Positions 59,281 to 64,000 of a stretch of DNA of 64,000 nt are shown in pieces. The stretch spans positions 1-64,000 of the forward strand of contig JADLZK010001142.1 in NCBI GenBank assembly GCA_015847255.1, in the 5' to 3' direction. Numbering within the stretch: the first letter of the stretch is position 1; every line of letters starts with the position of its first letter. The DNA is from Hyparrhenia diplandra. Its lineage: Eukaryota; Streptophyta; Magnoliopsida; Poales; Poaceae. The position numbers and the translations under genes were made by a program. The notes under the pieces were generated by a model. The model was not told where the DNA came from, searched no databases, and worked only from the letters and a program-made list of their open reading frames with translations.

Positions 59281-59880
59281 AATTTCGGGTTTACCGCGAG
59301 GTATTATCTCGTTTGCCTTAGATTCATACATATTTGTTCATCACCTAGAGTCCACAAAAGCCCAAAAATATTTCGATTCCCCGCTGTCCTATCGCCCTTT
59401 GTGCCTTGCAATTTCGTTTTGACATTGCGTTGTTGAGTTTGTGTCCGTGGTCGAAGTCTATTTTTTGGATTAGGATTGTGTTCGCGTCGTAGTTCAACCG
59501 CCCGTCGCTGTGATTTGTGTTTCTACCACTATCCACTCCACCGCTCCCATACAACAAGTCGATTCCACCACATTACTCGACTTGCCATCGCTAGCCGCCT
59601 TGTGTGATCTCTCATTTGTCGGCGCAAACCCTAGTTAGGTTGCTAGCTGCTCAATTTTTAAGCCTTTGCAGCCCTCCTTACATCATCGGCGCATACCTAT
59701 TACTCTTCTTGACGGGGAGATTCATCATGTGCTCGGTGTTGGAGTTTAGGGGACGCTTTGCCCTAATTGCCGCCGCCGATTCATGCTTTTCGAGTTTTCG
59801 AACACCATATCTTGAGGTACCTTCATAAAACGGCCACAACTTTCTGGCTGGATTGTCAAAAATCTGAAAATTTTTGTGCC
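59281..59880 (+). other. Leader of element H
   Basis: No coding seen; frames are short. It contains CACCATATCTTGAGGTACC (about 59802). The junction with element I lies somewhere between about 59820 and 60000 and could not be fixed. Confidence 0.45.
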
Positions 59881-60206
59881 CAAAAAATTAAATAAATAAA
59901 TAAATAATAAAGAGAAAGAAGAAAAGGAGGAGTCTCCTCCTCTGCGCCCTAAGCCGCCATGAAGGCCCAAGGTCCTATACGCTCTTTTGGTAAGTAAGGC
60001 CGATGCCTCATGACTGGCCTGAGTTGGACCATTAAGATGCTACCGCGGAGGGTGTAAAAAGGAGGGTGCAAAAAAAAAATGCCAACTTATTTAAACAAAG
60101 GAGGAACACTTAGTTATAAACATGATGCATTCTGAAATATATTGGCATTGAAGCAACTCCTGATCAACAACCAAACACTTAGCTATTTGCTCGGGACGAG
60201 CAAAGG
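59881..60206 (+). other. 3' internal end of element I (5' part missing or merged with H)
   Basis: Includes an AAAT-type run (59886-59910), an A-rich stretch at 60070, and GAAGCAACTCCTGATCAACA, a motif also found before the 3' LTR of element C (about 15671). No coding. Confidence 0.5.
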
Positions 60207-60222
60207 TTAAGCTTGGGGGATT
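60207..60222 (+). promoter_or_regulatory. Polypurine tract of element I
   Basis: TTAAGCTTGGGGGATT directly before TGTTGGCGG of the LTR. It shares AAGCTTGGGG with elements C and D. Confidence 0.88.
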
Positions 60223-61852
60223 TGTTGGCGGTCATTATCGAGTAATTAATACCACCAAGTTATATCCAATCCATGAGAAATAGGCGGACTTATGTCACAT
60301 ATACCTTTACTTCTAACCTAGTTCCACTTGTATTGAAGAAATATGTTTTGCGAGGAACAAGCGTGGAAACGAGGTGAAAGTACGCCGAATAAAGGAGGAA
60401 AGCGCATGTCAGAACTGCGCTTTGGACAAGGGGAATGCCACCAGGCCAAAACCGTCGCGAACCAGGCCAAAGCATCCCCGAGGACGCGACCTACAATGGG
60501 CCACAAGCCCACTGCTTGGCGCGACACCAGGCGGGCCAAACTCCGGGCGGCGCGCCGCGGAACGGCGCCCGCCGCGAGCAGCTCCGTTCTCGCCGTGCCT
60601 TGTCTCGTGAGCTGTCCTAGAGGAGTGATGGCGGTTGCATGCGGTGTTTTTCGGGATGGTGCCAAGAACTCCCGCCAAAATTCCCTTGGAATACATGGTT
60701 GCATGGCTTGGAGGCATTGCATGCGGAGGACTTTTGGTTTCGCGCCAAAAAGACACGGTTGCATGAGTGCATGGTTTAATGTGGCGCCTTAACTCACCCG
60801 CCAAAACTCCCAAATTTCCCCTAGAATGAGGAGAGCCATCCATTCTCCTCTCTCTTTTCCTATATAAAGAGGGGCACACTACACATTAGACACACAACAC
60901 ACAAGGATCTCTCTCCCATCATTTGTTACTTCTTCCTTTTAGTTAGTATTAGGAGTTTGGGAAACATGTAGAAGATCAAGATCTTCTTGGAGTTACTGGT
61001 ATGATCAATATAATTCCTTTATGTTGGTCAATGCTATGTTCTTCATTTTGTTCTTATTCTTCATTTATCAATATAGCTATGAACTAGAGTATAGTTCTTA
61101 TGACATGATCTTGCCATATGGAACTTTGCGCTTAACCTATCATATATACATGTTTAGACCAAGAGCTAAGTTGAGATGTTTAGTTCTACCTTGAATTAGT
61201 CTTAGTTCTTTGTTGGATTATAGGTTATTTGCCGCCCTCGGCGGGGTGCTCTAATAGAAGGACCAGGGGACGGGTAAGCCTTGACGTCACGCTAGAGTAG
61301 TGGCCATAGCGTAGACATGGTGTCTAGGCTAGAGGTTACCTTCGGGACGCTCCATATACGGACCGGACGCGAGGTGGTAGGCGGCAGGTGGTGATAGCCC
61401 CGCCCAGGCCCTTGTAATCCCCCACGTCTCGTATTTGGGTAGATGCTATGCCGGTATCGCCTGGCAGACCAGGTGCGCTCCGGTGGTCGAAGTAAGAAAA
61501 TAGCAACCATGGCTAACTTCACTTAGAATCTCTAACATTACAAAAGCATGTATGTATATCTACTATCTTAACATAGCTATTTAGGATATGCCTACTCCTT
61601 GTTAGATTTATTTATCTTTATCCTTGAGATTGATTCAAGTGTGTGTGTCAAGTTATCTTACCATTTGGTTTATCCCTATTATGGATTGTGGTCTATTGCA
61701 TAGTCGTGTTATCATGTCCTTATTCATATTAGAGACTTTATACCATGCCTTCCCGTGGAAAATACGATACCACGAATACTTAGGGTGAAAGCTACAACGG
61801 CATTTCCGTGCGCTTGCGGAACTCTTTCTGTTTGCGTTAAGAAATGCCAACA
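60223..61852 (+). repeat. 3' LTR of element I (Athila/Tat-like)
   Basis: 1,630 bp, TGTTGGCGGTC to AATGCCAACA. TATATAAAGAGG at about 60862 marks U3. The R-U5 part contains GGGGACGGGTAAGCCTTGAC, TGGTGTCTAGGCTAGAGG and CCTTGTAATCCCCCACG, all recognisable in inverted form in LTRs A, D and F. No left LTR was found in the window. Confidence 0.88.
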
Positions 61853-62290
61853 GTGTGCCTTCCTATAGCTCCAAATATTTCTTCTGTCAGCACAGGTTCC
61901 TCTGCAACCTTTACACCGCAGGCGCCGAGTTATTGTACCACATTGTGGCTTTGGTAAGAATACTTGCAAGGCGTGGTAAGACATTTTGATATTGCATTCC
62001 ACTTATACCACCACTTTCACCACCTTCGATCGTGTTAGTTGTTAGGGATAATACTTTGTTGTTGTCTCTTCTGTTTACTAACCATGTCGGGGGCGGCGGG
62101 TGAACCGGCGACCTCTCAATAGACTTCAATCGGTGTGTGTGTCAAGGCGGCGACCACACTCCCTAGCTGATCGGCGCCACGTACATGACCACAGCAATTC
62201 AGGCGATGCAACGCCAACTTTACCAATCGATGACTCAGATTGCACTATGTAAAAAGGCTAATAACCGCGGTGAGCGGAGGCGTCGCTAAT
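61853..62290 (+). pseudogene. Leader end and gag N-terminus remnant, probably element H
   Basis: ATGTCGGGGGCGGCGGGTG at 62084 opens a frame that stops after 12 codons at TAG. A further ATG at 62185 gives MTTAIQAMQRQLYQSMTQIA, a coiled-coil start of the type seen in gypsy gag, and stops soon after. Too short and broken to name with confidence. Confidence 0.4.
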
Positions 62291-63230
62291 AACGGCGTGC
62301 GTGTTGTGACATTACGGCGGAGGCTAGGCGGCGTCGGTAATAGGCGATGGATGGTCCCACAAGACCAATACTGGCGTCGATAATAGGAGGTCATTACAGA
62401 CACGTGTTCATGTAATCGCGTCTGTTTTCTTAATCAGGCCAGCGTTTTCGTTGGTCGGGCACGCGACACAGCGGCTACGGCGTGACGCTTTTAAAACCGT
62501 GTGTGCGAGAATTCAACGTATCTAGGACACGCGTTTCATCCGGCGCATTTTCGAGACCGTCGACTGTGGATGCAACCCCTAGTGAGACGCGTTTTTGCTT
62601 ACGAGACACCTTTCGGCGCGCCGCCCGTACCATTACGAGTATTACGGGCGTCGCGTTGATTCACGTGAACTTCAGCGTGGTGAGAGCGTCCGGTGTTGCT
62701 TGACACGGTTGGGGCGTGCGCCGCAGATCGCGGCGCTTGGAACATACAAAGGGCGTAATGGTCATAAATTTAAAGTCGCGCGTTTATTCTCGGGCGAGTT
62801 GTGTTAGCGGGTGTCCGTACGTATGTCGCAACCGCCACCGACGGCGGTCATTTCTGAGCGTGTGTTGTCGCCGGTATGCGTGTCTTTGTTTTTTGCTATT
62901 GCGGACATGTATCAGTGAACAGGCGCTTAGCGGTGCGCATGCCTGTAACTATCACATGTTACGAGTCGTGCGTTCTTGCCGCCGTGAGTCCACAATGTAT
63001 GCGTAGTGTGCGAAAGCGTTGCGAGACACATGATGCTGAGCGCTCGGCGGGTGCAGCGCATGTATTTGTCTGAGTCTTCTGATCGCCCGTCCTGCTAGAG
63101 GCGATGGATTGACAACCGTATTCGCCGGACTGAATTTTACCGGGCCCGCATCCGGTTTTGAGCGGGCCTCGTCGCTCGTACAGAAGGCCTTCCTTTAGGC
63201 GAATTTGGACATGCATGTTAGGCCCGTTCT
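62291..63230. other. CpG-rich unidentified sequence
   Basis: Counting by eye, 62401-62700 holds 39 CpG in 300 bp at about 53% GC, roughly 1.8 times the expected number. No repeat, coding motif or element end was recognised; the short frames have no family resemblance. Confidence 0.6.
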
Positions 63231-64000
63231 CTTGTGGTACAATGAGCTGGGCCGTTTTTCATTGCGTGTAGGTTATAACACTACGGACATATTATTATTT
63301 ATATTATATATATATGCGTTGCCACACACTTGAATGGTGGTGGCGGCACACCACGGGTGTTGGGGGCAGCGAGGAGCGCGGCGCCACGGGACAACAACTA
63401 TATATTGTTGATGATTGATTTGCTACGCTCATTTGCTATATAGTACAGCGTATTTGGATCGCCTCCTTGGTGTCAGGTCTGCGCCGGAACCCGCGGTGAG
63501 ACGCGACGAGGCTCAAAGTTGGAAGTTGTTCCTCTGTTGGATGCGTGGCCGGAGGATCTTCGCTTTCGGCAGTCCTCCGGGCACCGTGGGAAGCATGTCG
63601 CGTCACGGCATCGGAGGCGGCATAGTTTCTCGCCAGTTGAATGCAGGCTAGGGTTTTTCCTTACCCCATACATGCTTCCCAAGAAGCAATCTCAACCGTG
63701 AATCCAACCGAGATCAATTGCACAAGCCTTTGGGCTTGTCATTTGGTTTTAGCTGCTTTGTTGGGCTCAAATTCATCCTCCATGTGGAAGGATAGCCCAA
63801 CAAAAATCTGTTCCTAATCATACACAAACTCACAAAGACGAGGCTTTCGCCTTGCTTCATTTCATTGTAATCAATCCACAAGCATCCGCAAATTTAGCAT
63901 AGGTAGCCTCCGGTTTTTTTGCGGTGCTTGTCCGAGTGTGGGGAAACAAAAAAACCTTCGAATGACCCTTCCATTCCAGTCTTGCTTCTTTGCCATGAAA
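63231..64000. other. Unidentified sequence at the right edge
   Basis: Contains a TA-rich stretch (63291-63315) and ordinary-composition DNA after 63650. I see no gene, LTR terminus or known motif. The end of the window truncates whatever follows. Confidence 0.6.

Larger units (their letters stand above)
58473..62290 (+). mobile_element. Element H: 5' part of a gypsy element, with element I inserted
   Basis: The right LTR of G ends abruptly at 58472 and sequence of a new type begins TGATGAGGACATCACC. An LTR-like segment, a Met-type primer site and a long leader follow in the plus direction. After element I a possible gag start appears (62084). The style resembles RIRE3/RIRE8-type grass elements. 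No second LTR is in the window, so the right boundary is unknown. Confidence 0.55.

Noticed and set aside
59026..59436. 136-codon plus-strand frame
   Set aside because: It crosses the LTR, primer site and leader of H. No family resemblance, although its first part is hydrophobic.
60343..60879. Overlapping frames of about 150 codons on both strands
   Set aside because: They lie inside the U3 of LTR I. No motif, and both strands are open at once because of composition.

Overview
This is nuclear DNA of a large-genome plant, probably a grass. It is gene-poor heterochromatin made almost entirely of nested LTR retrotransposons. The grass call is inferred from the element mix: Reina- and Tekay-type chromoviruses, Athila/Tat-like non-autonomous elements, and a CACTA element with GTGGCGGGC-type subterminal repeats. 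No host protein-coding gene, tRNA or rRNA gene could be supported. Nearly all long reading frames are retrotransposon gag/pol, on the minus strand, or chance frames in GC-rich LTRs.

Left block (1-29,513). A host element, E, survives as its 3' internal end plus its 3' LTR (29,105-about 29,513). Three retrotransposons cut it into pieces, each with a perfect 5-bp target-site duplication (TSD). They are element A (15-8,583, TSD CCCGG, Athila/Tat-like gag remnant), element B (8,769-18,831, TSD CATGG, Reina-type gypsy chromovirus) and element D (20,016-28,745, TSD ATAAG, Athila-like with gag-protease and an Athila ORF but no reverse transcriptase or integrase). A contains a nested solo LTR, F (4,289-5,655, TSD ATGGT). 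B contains nested element C (13,397-17,540, TSD CCCTT).

Middle block (29,626-58,472). This is a Tekay/Del-type chromovirus, G, on the minus strand, arranged as a tandem dimer: LTR, internal, LTR, internal, LTR. Both internal copies carry the same CACTA insertion in the polyprotein gene (TSD TCA) and the same solo LTR of the C family (TSD CAATG). The duplication is therefore younger than those insertions, or it is an assembly artefact. Both copies share an Asp-to-Asn change at the first integrase catalytic aspartate.

Right block (58,473-64,000). A second gypsy element, H, starts here (5' LTR, Met-type primer site, leader), is apparently interrupted by the 3' part of an Athila/Tat-like element I (3' LTR 60,223-61,852), and then degrades. 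About 1.1 kb (62,150-63,230) is strikingly CpG-rich. The last 770 bp could not be identified.

Sequence quality matters for reading this window. The two G copies disagree mainly at CAG/CTG trinucleotides, with CAG/CTG rewritten as CGG, GG, CG, ACG or similar. That pattern suggests methylation-driven long-read base-calling error, so many frameshifts may not be real. At 17,546-17,850 the sequence looks like an interleaving of two different templates.
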